From contig NZ_WIJP01000003.1 of the NCBI RefSeq assembly GCF_009496155.1, forward strand, positions 62,001 to 126,000: a stretch of 64,000 nucleotides of DNA, in the 5' to 3' direction. The notes below the pieces were generated by a model. It saw nothing but the letters and a program-made list of their open reading frames with translations. It searched no databases and was not told the DNA's origin. Source of the stretch: Streptococcus mitis. Lineage in GTDB: Bacteria; Bacillota; Bacilli; Lactobacillales; Streptococcaceae. Each line of letters begins with the position of its first letter. Positions within the stretch are counted from its first letter, which is position 1. The position numbers were made by a program, and so were the translations under genes. Shown here one piece after another: positions 1-8,949 of this stretch.

Positions 1-1
1 A

Positions 2-400
2 TTGGAAAGTTTAAAATTACTAGCATCAAGTAAGAGAAAGAATATTATTTATAAAGATAGTCAAATTAAAGATTTAATTAGACAAATTATTTGGTTCATA
101 TTACTGCCAATACCACCAAAAGTTTTTGCAATTATTATGGAAAAACTGACTAAAAAACACTATAATCCAAATGGTAAATTTATAGCTTTCCTTTCTTCAA
201 AGTTGGGAGAAAAAGAGGTATTTGAAAGAAAAATTTTTGAAGAAATAATAACTTTAGATTTTGAACATCTTAGACTACCAGCTCCCCAAAATTATGATTT
301 CATTTTAACACAGTATTATGGTGATTACATGCAGTTGCCACCTGAAGAAGAAAGAGTTTTTGGGCATGAGTTTGATGTATACCTGCTTGAGAACAAGTAA
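2..400 (+). CDS. LicD-family phosphotransferase, C-terminal part (cut by window edge)
   Basis: The frame is open to the left edge, so only the last ~132 residues are visible. The C-terminal motif NYDFILTQYYGDYMQLPPEEER is typical of LicD proteins, nucleotidyltransferase-fold enzymes that transfer phosphocholine from CDP-choline to teichoic acid or other glycan precursors in the cytoplasm; full members are about 270 residues. It is followed by a Pce-like choline-esterase relic and a flippase relic, so it belongs to a wall-decoration cluster. Whether the gene is intact upstream cannot be seen. The family call is firm, the exact acceptor is unknown. Confidence 0.75.
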   Translation: MESLKLLASSKRKNIIYKDSQIKDLIRQIIWFILLPIPPKVFAIIMEKLTKKHYNPNGKFIAFLSSKLGEKEVFERKIFEEIITLDFEHLRLPAPQNYDFILTQYYGDYMQLPPEEERVFGHEFDVYLLENK

Positions 401-463
401 CAATCATATTTAGAAGATGAAGTCAAGTTAACATTTCTGACTTAAAGATACTATCATGTCTGA

Positions 464-2236
464 GATAAGATTACTGGAAAGTTAGAAGATAGACTGTTCA
501 GACACATGAAACAGGTAGGTATTAAAAAACTTGATTTTATTCTAGGAACCCATGTCCATAGTGATCACATTGGTTCTGCAGATGAAGTTCTTAAACGTTT
601 TCCTGTTGATAGATTTTATTTAAAACGATATGCTGATGAACGTGTTACAACAAAATGGAGATTGTGGGATAACCTTTATAATTACGATAATGCTGCAAAG
701 ACTGCTACTGAACGTGGAGTAAAATTAATACAAGATATCTCAGATAAAGATAGTCATTTTACTTTAGGTGACATGGATATTCAGCTGTATAACTATAAAA
801 ATGAGTATGATAGCAACGGACATCTAAAAAGAGTATTTGATGACAATTCAAACTCAATTGTAGCAGTTGTAACAGTAGCAGGTAAGAGAATCTATCTTGG
901 TGGAGACTTGGATAATGTTGAGGGTGCAGAAGATAAGTTGGGATCTGTAATTGGTAAGGTAGATATGCTGAAATGGAATCATCACTATGACGCTAAAATT
1001 TCTAATACTATTCCATTCTTAGACTACTTATCACCGAAGATGGTTGTACATACTTCGGTTGCAGATGCAAACCTTTCTACAACTAGAGATTATCTTAAAA
1101 GAAAAAATATTCAGGTTGTTCATGCATCTAGTCAGACAAAAGATGCAACAGTCTTTACAATAGGCGAAAAAGGATTTACGGATATTTCTGAAAGTCTACC
1201 AAATATACCTTCAGTAAATGAAAAATGGTATAAAGAAGACGGATACTGGAAGTATCGTTTATCTGATACACAAATGGCTATTGGCTGGAAGAGAATTGCT
1301 GGAGATTATTATTTCTTTAACGGGAAAGGACAGATGCAAGCTAGCAAATGGCTTCATTTGAATGACTCCCGAGAAAAGCTTGATGGTAGCTGGTATTATT
1401 TAAATAGTAGTGGTAAGATGCAAGAAGCTGGCTGGTTCAAGAAGGACGGTTTTGGGTACTATATTAGCTCTACAGGTGATTGAAAATATAATGAATTAGT
1501 GGAAATTTCTGGACAAAAATATTTATTTGATAAAGAAGGAAAGATGTTAACAGGATTGCACGAGTTTAACGGAAAAAAAATGTTCTTTGCTAATAATGGT
1601 GCTCTTCAATCTAATGGGAAACCTTCTAGTTGGAAAAAAGTGTCGGGAAATTGGTATTATTACGATGAGAATGGAGTCCCTTCACTTGGTAAAAAAATTA
1701 TAAATGGAACAACTTATTTCTTTAATCAAGAAGGTGTGATTCAAACTAGATGGGCCTTTGTTGATGGTCACTGGAACTATTTTGCAAGTTCTGGAGCTAT
1801 GAAAACTGGCTGGGTCAAGGATCAGGAAACTTGGTATTATCTGGATAAAGATGGCATCATGTTAACTGGTAGACAAGATATAAATGGTGTTCGTTACTAT
1901 TTGAATGCTAGTGGAGCCATGCAGACTGGCTGGCAACGGGTTGATGGTAACTGGTACTATTTCCAAGCAGATGGTTCCTTGTTGAAAAATTCTACCACAC
2001 CTGATGGTTATAAAGTAAATGAAGAAGGTATATGGAAACAAGTAGTTGCTGTTGATAAGCAGCAAAATAATTCTACAAACAAACAGGAAACATCTACTTT
2101 AACTGATAAATCAGACAAGATTAATAAGGAAGAAAAGCAAGAAAATCATAAAGAAATTAACTCTTCAAATTCAGAAAAACAAAAAGAGGATTCGATTATA
2201 GAGTCAAGTATTGCCAATAAGAAAGAAAAGGAATAA
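464..2236 (+). pseudogene. Pce/CbpE-like phosphorylcholine esterase, 5'-truncated with an in-frame stop
   Basis: The product resembles Pce (CbpE), a surface metallo-beta-lactamase-fold enzyme that removes phosphocholine from teichoic acid ends and is held on the wall by choline-binding repeats. Visible are the metal motif THVHSDHIG, the LGGDLDN segment, then a run of W/Y-rich choline-binding repeats and a Lys/Glu/Ser-rich tail as in Pce. The gene is broken: there is no signal peptide or first part of the hydrolase domain (the frame closes at a TGA at 461-463), and a TGA at 1481-1483 splits the repeats where the frame otherwise continues unchanged (a Trp codon TGG to TGA change fits). It lies directly after the LicD 3' end, suggesting a deletion joined them. 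Confidence 0.85.
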
Positions 2237-2242
2237 TGAGAA

Positions 2243-2280
2243 AATCCCCTGCTAGTAGAATAGTCTATTAGCAGGGGATT
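2243..2280. terminator. Bidirectional hairpin terminator between convergent relics
   Basis: A near-perfect inverted repeat (arm AATCCCCTGCTA with its complement, short loop) sits between the end of the Pce-like pseudogene and the end of the minus-strand flippase pseudogene, with T-rich sequence on the right. It would end transcription from either side. Confidence 0.75.
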
Positions 2281-2283
2281 CTT

Positions 2284-2958
2284 TTAATTTCTTTTAATCT
2301 TAGCAAGAGCAAGATTGAGTGCATAGTGGAGTGTTTTATCTTTGGTAAGAAATAGCGTCAAGAGATAATAGATACCGCAAGCTGTTACAGTAGAGAGTAC
2401 CATGAGTATCATATTGAGGTTGACTGTAAATGAGTTGATTTGGAAAAGGAATTTAAACGCAAAATAGATTGGGATGAATCCAAGGGATACAATAGTATAG
2501 CGTGTTAAAGTAGTAAAGATTTCTTTTAAGTCAAGCAGATGATGTTTCTGGATAAAGTAAATTTCTAGTAGAACAACTACAGTTTCTGCAATAATAGTAG
2601 TAGCAATGTAGTACTCTGGTGCAAAAATATTATTGAAATACAAGAGACTGTTGAGTAGGATAGTAGCACCACCAATAAAGTAAAAGGCTGTTAAACGATT
2701 TTCGTGGTCGTTGATGAAGATAATTTGTTTAGCAAGGATTAACTCAATGGCCCAAATGATAGCACGAATCCCGTAGTTGTATATTCCAAAGGCTGCTAGT
2801 GGAATGACAAAGCTAGCCTAGGTATTTGCGGTATTGAAATAATCGTAGACGGATTTGCTGAGAATCCGCGTCAGATAAGGATTGGTTATCAGAGGAAAAA
2901 CGATATTGAGAACATTGACTAGTAAGCTAGGCAGTACATTAATTTTTATATTTTTCAT
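2284..2958 (-). pseudogene. Polysaccharide/teichoic acid flippase (Wzx/TacF-like), internally deleted with a stop codon
   Basis: Starting at MKNIKINVLPSLLVNVLNIV the frame gives the N-terminus of an MATE-like polysaccharide flippase (NPYLTRILSK), hits a TAG at 2818-2820, then resumes in the same frame as SFVIPLAAFGIYNYGIRA before joining directly to sequence typical of the C-terminal membrane segments. About 224 codons remain where such flippases have about 480, so the middle is deleted as well as a nonsense codon being present. An intact homologue would move a lipid-linked glycan across the membrane. The nearby LicD and Pce-like sequences suggest a former teichoic-acid or glycan decoration locus. 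Confidence 0.75.
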
Positions 2959-3022
2959 TGTACTTTCTTTCTTGTATTGTAAAATGCTCTCTAGTATTAT
3001 ATCACATTCTCGCTTCATTCTT

Positions 3023-3051
3023 TTGATAAAATCGTAAAAATCTAGTATAAT
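3023..3051 (+). promoter_or_regulatory. Sigma-A promoter of mecA
   Basis: TTGATA, a 17-base spacer and a perfect TATAAT precede mecA by about 30 bases. Confidence 0.7.
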
Positions 3052-3082
3052 AGATAGAACTGAAAGTATGAGGTTACTAGCA

Positions 3083-3820
3083 ATGAAAATGAAACAAATT
3101 AGTGATACAACTTTGAAAATCACGATGTCTTTAGAGGATTTGATGGATCGTGGCATGGAGATTGCTGACTTTCTCGTTCCTCAAGAAAAAACAGAAGAGT
3201 TCTTCTATGCTATCTTGGATGAGTTAGAGATGCCTGAGAGCTTTTTGGATACAGGTATGTTGAGCTTCCGTGTGACTCCAAAACCTGATAAGGTTGATGT
3301 CTTTGTAACTAAATCAAAGATTGACCAAAATCTAGATTTTGGAGATTTATCGGATTTACCAGATATGGAAGAATTGGCCCAAATGTCGCCAGATGAATTT
3401 ATCAAAACTTTGGAAAAAAGCATTGCAGATAAAACCAAGGATGATATCGAAGCGATTCAATCTCTAGAGCAAGTCGAAGCTAAGGAAGAAGAGCAAGAGC
3501 AGGATGAACAAGGAGTTGAAAGTAAGAAAGAGCCTTACATCTATTACATCCTTTCTTTTTCTAAGTTAGCTGATTTGGTGGCTTTTTCAAAGACAGTGAC
3601 TTTTGAGATAGAAACTTCTGAACTTTACAAGATGAATGAGCGCTATTATTTGACCATTTTAGTGGATATTGAAAATCATCCAAGTCCATATCCAGCTTGG
3701 CTGTTGGCCCGTATGCGCGAGTTTGCAGATGATAGTGACATCAGTCGCTCAGTCTTGCAGGAGTATGGTCAAGTCTTGATCAATCACGATGCGGTGATTA
3801 ATCTGCAAAAGATTGGATAA
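3083..3820 (+). CDS. mecA: Adaptor protein MecA (ClpC adaptor, competence regulator)
   Basis: MecA hands substrates to the ClpC/ClpP protease; in streptococci its targets include the competence sigma factor ComX with ComW, so it helps shut off competence. The 245-residue product has the family layout: an N-terminal substrate-binding domain (MKMKQISDTTLKITMSLEDL), an acidic linker rich in Glu around residues 130-150, and a C-terminal ClpC-binding domain (YYILSFSKLADLVAFSK). The ATG at 3083 is preferred over one 15 bases upstream because GAGG lies at the right distance and homologues start here. It is a single gene between its own promoter and terminator. Confidence 0.95.
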   Translation: MKMKQISDTTLKITMSLEDLMDRGMEIADFLVPQEKTEEFFYAILDELEMPESFLDTGMLSFRVTPKPDKVDVFVTKSKIDQNLDFGDLSDLPDMEELAQMSPDEFIKTLEKSIADKTKDDIEAIQSLEQVEAKEEEQEQDEQGVESKKEPYIYYILSFSKLADLVAFSKTVTFEIETSELYKMNERYYLTILVDIENHPSPYPAWLLARMREFADDSDISRSVLQEYGQVLINHDAVINLQKIG

Positions 3821-3857
3821 TCATTTTTGGAAAGCTATTTCCAGATTTTAAGAAGAG

Positions 3858-3886
3858 CGAATCATCTGATTCGTTTTTTCTTTTTT
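3858..3886 (+). terminator. Rho-independent terminator of mecA
   Basis: The hairpin CGAATCATCTGATTCG is followed by a T-rich run. Confidence 0.8.
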
Positions 3887-3931
3887 AGACTGAAATAGTG
3901 ATTTACTATAATAGGAATTTTCACAAAATTC

Positions 3932-3940
3932 TGTTATAAT
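3932..3940 (+). promoter_or_regulatory. Extended -10 promoter of hom-thrB
   Basis: TGTTATAAT is an extended -10 element about 30 bases before the hom start; no clear -35 box is seen, which is common for extended -10 promoters. Confidence 0.55.
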
Positions 3941-3971
3941 GGCTATATTAGAAAATTTCGAGGAGACAAAC

Positions 3972-5258
3972 ATGACAGTTAAAATTGCTTTACTAGGATT
4001 TGGTACCGTTGCAAGTGGTGTGCCTTTCCTCCTAAAGGAAAATGGAGAAAAAATCAATCAATCAGCACATTCAGAGATTGAAGTTGCTAAGGTATTGGTC
4101 AAGGATGAAGATGAAAAGAATCGCTTGCTTGCTGCTGGGAATGACTTTAACTTTGTAACCAATGTGGATGACATTTTATCAGACCAAGACATTACGATCG
4201 TAGTGGAGTTGATGGGTCGTATCGAACCTGCTAAGACCTTTATCACTCGTGCCTTAGAAGCTGGGAAACACGTTGTTACTGCTAACAAGGACCTTTTGGC
4301 TGTCCATGGTGCAGAATTGTTAGAAATCGCTAAAGCTAATAAGGTAGCACTTTACTATGAAGCAGCAGTAGCTGGTGGGATTCCAATTCTTCGTACTTTG
4401 GCAAATTCATTGGCTTCTGATAAAATCACGCGCGTGCTTGGAGTAGTCAACGGAACTTCTAACTTCATGATGACCAAGATGGTGGAAGAAGGCTGGTCTT
4501 ACGATGATGCTCTTGCGGAAGCGCAAAGACTAGGTTTTGCAGAAAGCGACCCGACAAACGACGTAGATGGGATCGATGCAGCCTACAAGATGGTGATTTT
4601 GAGCCAATTTGCCTTTGGCATGAAGGTTGCCTTTGATGATGTAGCCCACAAGGGGATCCGCAATATCACACCAGAAGATGTGACTGTAGCTCAAGAACTT
4701 GGCTATGTAGTGAAATTGGTTGGTTCAATCGAAGAAACTCCTTCAGGTATTGCTGCAGAAGTAACACCAACCTTCCTTCCTAAAGCACACCCACTTGCCA
4801 GTGTGAATGGGGTAATGAACGCTGTCTTTGTAGAATCTATTGGTATCGGTGAGTCTATGTACTACGGACCAGGTGCGGGTCAAAAACCAACTGCAACCAG
4901 TGTTGCGGCGGATATTATCCGTATCGTTCGTCGCTTGAATGATGGTACCATTGGAAAAGACTTCAACGAATACAGTCGTGACTTGGTCTTGGCTAATCCA
5001 GAAGATGTCAAAGCAAACTACTACTTCTCAATCTTGGCTCCAGACTCAAAAGGTCAGGTCTTGAAGTTGGCTGAAATCTTTAATGCTCAAGATATTTCCT
5101 TCAAGCAAATCCTCCAAGATGGAAAAGAGGGTGACAAGGCGCGTGTTGTCATCATCACACACAAAATTAATAAAGCCCAGCTTGAGAATGTCTCAGCTGA
5201 GTTGAAGAAGGTTTCAGAATTCGACCTCTTGAATACCTTCAAGGTGCTAGGAGAATAA
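3972..5258 (+). CDS. hom: Homoserine dehydrogenase
   Basis: The enzyme reduces aspartate semialdehyde to homoserine with NAD(P)H, the branch point to threonine and methionine. The 428-residue cytoplasmic protein has an N-terminal dinucleotide-binding motif (GFGTVASG), the catalytic domain with [11 protein letters not shown] and a C-terminal ACT-like segment ([20 protein letters not shown]) typical of threonine feedback control. The start with GAGGAG upstream was chosen; an in-frame ATG 33 bases earlier lies inside the promoter region. thrB follows after one base, so the two form an operon. Confidence 0.96.
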   Translation: MTVKIALLGFGTVASGVPFLLKENGEKINQSAHSEIEVAKVLVKDEDEKNRLLAAGNDFNFVTNVDDILSDQDITIVVELMGRIEPAKTFITRALEAGKHVVTANKDLLAVHGAELLEIAKANKVALYYEAAVAGGIPILRTLANSLASDKITRVLGVVNGTSNFMMTKMVEEGWSYDDALAEAQRLGFAESDPTNDVDGIDAAYKMVILSQFAFGMKVAFDDVAHKGIRNITPEDVTVAQELGYVVKLVGSIEETPSGIAAEVTPTFLPKAHPLASVNGVMNAVFVESIGIGESMYYGPGAGQKPTATSVAADIIRIVRRLNDGTIGKDFNEYSRDLVLANPEDVKANYYFSILAPDSKGQVLKLAEIFNAQDISFKQILQDGKEGDKARVVIITHKINKAQLENVSAELKKVSEFDLLNTFKVLGE

Positions 5259-5259
5259 A

Positions 5260-6129
5260 ATGAAGATTATTGTACCTGCAACCAGTGCCAATATCGGGCC
5301 AGGTTTTGACTCGGTCGGTGTAGCTGTAACCAAGTATCTTCAAATTGAGGTCTGTGAAGAACGAGATGAGTGGTTGATTGAACACCAGATTGGCAAATGG
5401 ATTCCACATGACGAGCGTAATCTCTTGCTCAAAATTGCTTTGCAAATTGTACCAGACTTGCAACCAAGACGTTTGAAAATGACAAGTGATGTTCCCTTGG
5501 CGCGTGGCTTGGGTTCTTCTAGCTCGGTTATTGTTGCTGGTATTGAACTAGCCAACCAACTGGGCCAGCTCAACTTGTCAGACCATGAAAAATTGCAATT
5601 AGCGACCAAGATTGAAGGACATCCTGACAATGTGGCTCCTGCTATTTATGGTAATCTCGTTGTTGCGAGCTCTGTTGAAGGGCAAGTTTCAGCTATCGTA
5701 GCAGACTTCCCAGAGTGTGATTTCCTAGCCTACATTCCAAACTATGAATTGCGTACTAGAGACAGCCGTGGAGTCTTGCCTAAGAAATTGTCTTACAAGG
5801 AAGCTGTTGCGGCCAGCTCTATTGCCAATGTGGCGGTTGCGGCCTTGTTGGCGGGAGACATGGTGACCGCTGGGCAAGCAATCGAGGGTGACCTCTTCCA
5901 TGAGCGCTATCGTCAGGACTTGGTAAGAGAATTTGCAACCATTAAGCAAGTAGCCAAAGAAAATGGGGCCTATGCAACCTACCTCTCTGGTGCTGGGCCG
6001 ACAGTTATGGTCTTGGCTTCTCATGACAAGATGCCAACGATTAAGGCAGAATTGGAAAAGCAACCTTTCAAAGGAAAACTGCATGACTTGAAAGTTGATA
6101 CCCAAGGTGTCCGTGTCCAAGCAAAATAA
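5260..6129 (+). CDS. thrB: Homoserine kinase
   Basis: This GHMP-family kinase phosphorylates homoserine with ATP on the way to threonine. The 289-residue protein has the N-terminal [15 protein letters not shown] motif, the ATP-binding loop [15 protein letters not shown] and the C-terminal LSGAGPTVM motif. Its start codon lies one base after the hom stop, so translation is probably coupled. Length and motifs are complete. Confidence 0.97.
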   Translation: MKIIVPATSANIGPGFDSVGVAVTKYLQIEVCEERDEWLIEHQIGKWIPHDERNLLLKIALQIVPDLQPRRLKMTSDVPLARGLGSSSSVIVAGIELANQLGQLNLSDHEKLQLATKIEGHPDNVAPAIYGNLVVASSVEGQVSAIVADFPECDFLAYIPNYELRTRDSRGVLPKKLSYKEAVAASSIANVAVAALLAGDMVTAGQAIEGDLFHERYRQDLVREFATIKQVAKENGAYATYLSGAGPTVMVLASHDKMPTIKAELEKQPFKGKLHDLKVDTQGVRVQAK

Positions 6130-6142
6130 AAAAATAGAAGAC

Positions 6143-6187
6143 AGGATGGGGAAACCACTTGACCAGAGGGCTTCCTATCCTTTTTTT
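6143..6187 (+). terminator. Terminator or attenuator after thrB
   Basis: A stem of about ten pairs (AGGATGGGGA with TTCCTATCCT, including wobbles) ends in seven T residues. Confidence 0.7.
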
Positions 6188-6229
6188 GAAAAGAAGTCTA
6201 GTTAAGAACTTGATAAAGGAGAAATAAAG

Positions 6230-7168
6230 ATGGCAGAAATTTATCTAGCAGGCGGTTGTTTTTGGGGCCTAGAGGAATATTTTTCACGCATTTCTGGAGT
6301 GCTAGCAACCAGTGTTGGCTATGCTAATGGACAAGTCGAAACGACCAATTACCAGTTACTCAAGGAAACAGACCATGCAGAAACGGTTCAAGTAATTTAC
6401 GATGAGAAGGTAGTGTCACTCAGAGAAATTTTGCTCTATTATTTCCGAGTCATCGATCCCTTGTCAATCAATCAACAAGGGAATGACCGTGGTCGCCAAT
6501 ATCGAACTGGGATTTATTACCAAGATGAAACAGACTTGCCAGCTATCTACACTGTGGTGCAGGAGCAGGAACGCATGCTTGGTCGAAAGATTGCAGTGGA
6601 AGTGGAGAAACTACGTCATTACATTCTAGCTGAAGATTACCACCAAGACTATCTTAAGAAGAATCCTTCAGGTTACTGTCATATTGATGTGACCGATGCT
6701 GAGCAGCCATTAATTGATGCCTCTAACTATGAAAAGCCTAGTCAAGAAGTGTTGAAGGAAAGTTTGTCAGCAGAGTCTTACCGTGTTACCCAAGAAGCTG
6801 TAACAGAGGCTCCGTTTAGTAATGCCTATGACCAAACTTTTGAAGAGGGCATTTATGTAGACATTACGACGGGTGAGCCACTCTTTTTCGCCAAAGATAA
6901 GTTTGCCTCAGGATGTGGTTGGCCAAGCTTTAGCCGTCCGATTTCCAAGGAATTGATTCATTATTACAAGGATATGAGCCATGGAATGGAGCGAATTGAA
7001 GTTCGTTCTCGGTCAGGTAATGCTCACTTGGGTCATGTTTTCACAGATGGGCCTCGGGAGTTAGGTGGACTTCGTTACTGTATCAATTCTGCTTCCTTAC
7101 ATTTTGTAGCCAAGGATGAGATGGAAGAGGCAGGATATGGCTATCTATTGCCATACTTAAACAAATAA
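6230..7168 (+). CDS. msrAB: Bifunctional methionine sulfoxide reductase MsrA/MsrB
   Basis: The protein repairs oxidised methionine: the MsrA domain (first ~160 residues, active-site GGCFWG) reduces the S form and the MsrB domain (residues ~180-312, with [14 protein letters not shown] and the catalytic RYCINS cysteine) the R form. No signal peptide or lipobox is seen, so this is the cytoplasmic type rather than the exported streptococcal MsrAB2. It has its own ribosome-binding site and lies between two hairpins, so it may be transcribed alone. Confidence 0.96.
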   Translation: MAEIYLAGGCFWGLEEYFSRISGVLATSVGYANGQVETTNYQLLKETDHAETVQVIYDEKVVSLREILLYYFRVIDPLSINQQGNDRGRQYRTGIYYQDETDLPAIYTVVQEQERMLGRKIAVEVEKLRHYILAEDYHQDYLKKNPSGYCHIDVTDAEQPLIDASNYEKPSQEVLKESLSAESYRVTQEAVTEAPFSNAYDQTFEEGIYVDITTGEPLFFAKDKFASGCGWPSFSRPISKELIHYYKDMSHGMERIEVRSRSGNAHLGHVFTDGPRELGGLRYCINSASLHFVAKDEMEEAGYGYLLPYLNK

Positions 7169-7174
7169 AATTGA

Positions 7175-7200
7175 GAGGGTGGGTGCTTCCCACTTTCTTC
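7175..7200 (+). terminator. Weak hairpin after msrAB
   Basis: A nine-pair stem (GAGGGTGGG with CCCACTTTC, some G-T pairs) with a TGCTT loop is followed by a poor T tract, so read-through into the ABC genes is likely. Confidence 0.45.
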
Positions 7201-7223
7201 ATTTTAGAAAATAGAAGGGATTT

Positions 7224-8948
7224 ATGAAACGCTTATTATCTTACTTCAAACCCTACATCAAAGAATCGATTTTAGCACCCTTGTTCAAGCTGTTAGAAGC
7301 TGTGTTTGAGCTCTTGGTTCCCATGGTGATTGCTGGGATTGTTGACCAATCTTTACCTCAGGGAGATCAAGGACATCTCTGGATGCAGATTGGTTTGCTC
7401 CTTATCTTTGCAGTGATTGGCGTTGTAGTGGCCTTGATAGCCCAGTTTTACTCAGCCAAGGCTGCGGTTGGATTTGCCAAAGGACTGACAGATGACCTTT
7501 ATCGACATATTCTTTCCTTGCCCAAGGATAGCAGAGACCGTCTGACCACTTCTAGCTTAGTCACTCGCTTGACTTCGGATACCTACCAGATTCAAACTGG
7601 TATCAATCAATTCCTGCGTCTCTTTTTGCGAGCGCCTATTATCGTTTTTGGGGCTATCTTTATGGCTTATCGCATTTCAGCTGAGCTGACTTTCTGGTTC
7701 TTGGTCATGGTTGTCATTTTGACCATTGTTATTGTAGGGCTCTCTAGACTGGTTAATCCTCTCTACAGCAGTCTGAGAAAGAAAACGGACCAACTGGTTC
7801 AGGAAACACGTCAGCAATTACAAGGGATGCGAGTTATTCGTGCTTTTGGACAAGAAAAACGAGAGTTACAGATTTTTCAAACCCTTAACCAAGTCTATGC
7901 CAAATTGCAAGAAAAAACAGGTTTCTGGTCTAGTTTATTAACACCTCTGACCTATCTGATTGTTAATGGAACCCTCCTTATTATTATCTGGCAAGGCTAT
8001 ATTTCTATTCAAGGAGGATTGCTCAGTCAAGGTGCTCTCATTGCCCTTATCAATTATCTCTTACAGATTTTGGTGGAATTGGTAAAGCTAGCCATGCTGA
8101 TAAATTCTCTCAATCAGTCCTATATCTCAGCTAAGCGAATCGAGGAGGTCTTTGCTGAGGTTCCAGAAGATATTCATTCAGAATTAGAACAAAAGCAAGC
8201 TACCAGTGATCGGGTTTTACAAGTTCAAGATTTAACTTTTACCTACCCTGATGCGGTCCAGCCTTCTTTGAGAGATATTTCCTTTGATATGACTCAAGGG
8301 CAAATCCTTGGTATCATTGGGGGAACGGGTTCTGGTAAATCAAGTTTGGTGCAAGTCTTACTTGGTCTTTATCCAGTAGACAAGGGAAGCATTGACCTTT
8401 ATCGAGATGGATCTAGTCCTCGTAATTTAGAGCAGTGGCGGTCTTGGATTGCTTATGTGCCTCAAAAAGTTGAGCTCTTTAAGGGAACTATTCGTTCCAA
8501 CCTGACTCTAGGTTTAAATCAAGAAGTAACGGACCAAGAACTTTGGCAGGCCTTGGAAATTGCGCAAGCTAAGGATTTTGTCAGTGAAAAAGAAGGACTC
8601 TTGGATGCCCTAGTTGAGGCAGGAGGGCGAAATTTCTCAGGTGGACAAAAACAACGGTTGTCTATCGCACGAGCAGTCTTGCGACAAGCTCCATTTCTCA
8701 TCCTAGATGATGCCACCTCGGCTCTCGACACTATTACCGAGTCCAAGCTCTTGAAAGCTATCCGAGAAAGTTTGCCAAACACGAGCTTAATCTTGATTTC
8801 TCAACGAATCTCGACTTTGCAGATGGTTGACCAGATTCTCCTCTTGGAAAAAGGGGAGCTCTTAGCTATCGGCAAGCACGAGGACTTGATGAAGTCCAGT
8901 CAAGTCTATCGCGAAATCAATGCATCTCAACATGGAAAGGAGGACTAG
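7224..8948 (+). CDS. ABC exporter half-transporter, subunit with degenerate catalytic site
   Basis: A 574-residue fused membrane/ATPase subunit of the LmrCD/YheIH-like multidrug export family. Six membrane segments fill the first ~310 residues. The ATPase part has Walker A GGTGSGKSS, signature FSGGQKQ and Walker B ILDDATSALD, in which the usual catalytic Glu is Asp. It is followed two bases later by the partner gene, so both should assemble as a heterodimer in the membrane. The substrate is unknown. Confidence 0.9.
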   Translation: MKRLLSYFKPYIKESILAPLFKLLEAVFELLVPMVIAGIVDQSLPQGDQGHLWMQIGLLLIFAVIGVVVALIAQFYSAKAAVGFAKGLTDDLYRHILSLPKDSRDRLTTSSLVTRLTSDTYQIQTGINQFLRLFLRAPIIVFGAIFMAYRISAELTFWFLVMVVILTIVIVGLSRLVNPLYSSLRKKTDQLVQETRQQLQGMRVIRAFGQEKRELQIFQTLNQVYAKLQEKTGFWSSLLTPLTYLIVNGTLLIIIWQGYISIQGGLLSQGALIALINYLLQILVELVKLAMLINSLNQSYISAKRIEEVFAEVPEDIHSELEQKQATSDRVLQVQDLTFTYPDAVQPSLRDISFDMTQGQILGIIGGTGSGKSSLVQVLLGLYPVDKGSIDLYRDGSSPRNLEQWRSWIAYVPQKVELFKGTIRSNLTLGLNQEVTDQELWQALEIAQAKDFVSEKEGLLDALVEAGGRNFSGGQKQRLSIARAVLRQAPFLILDDATSALDTITESKLLKAIRESLPNTSLILISQRISTLQMVDQILLLEKGELLAIGKHEDLMKSSQVYREINASQHGKED

Positions 8949-8949
8949 C

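Noticed and set aside
5725..6120. Minus-strand frame opposite thrB
   Set aside because: Shadow of a conserved gene with all GHMP motifs; no start signals.
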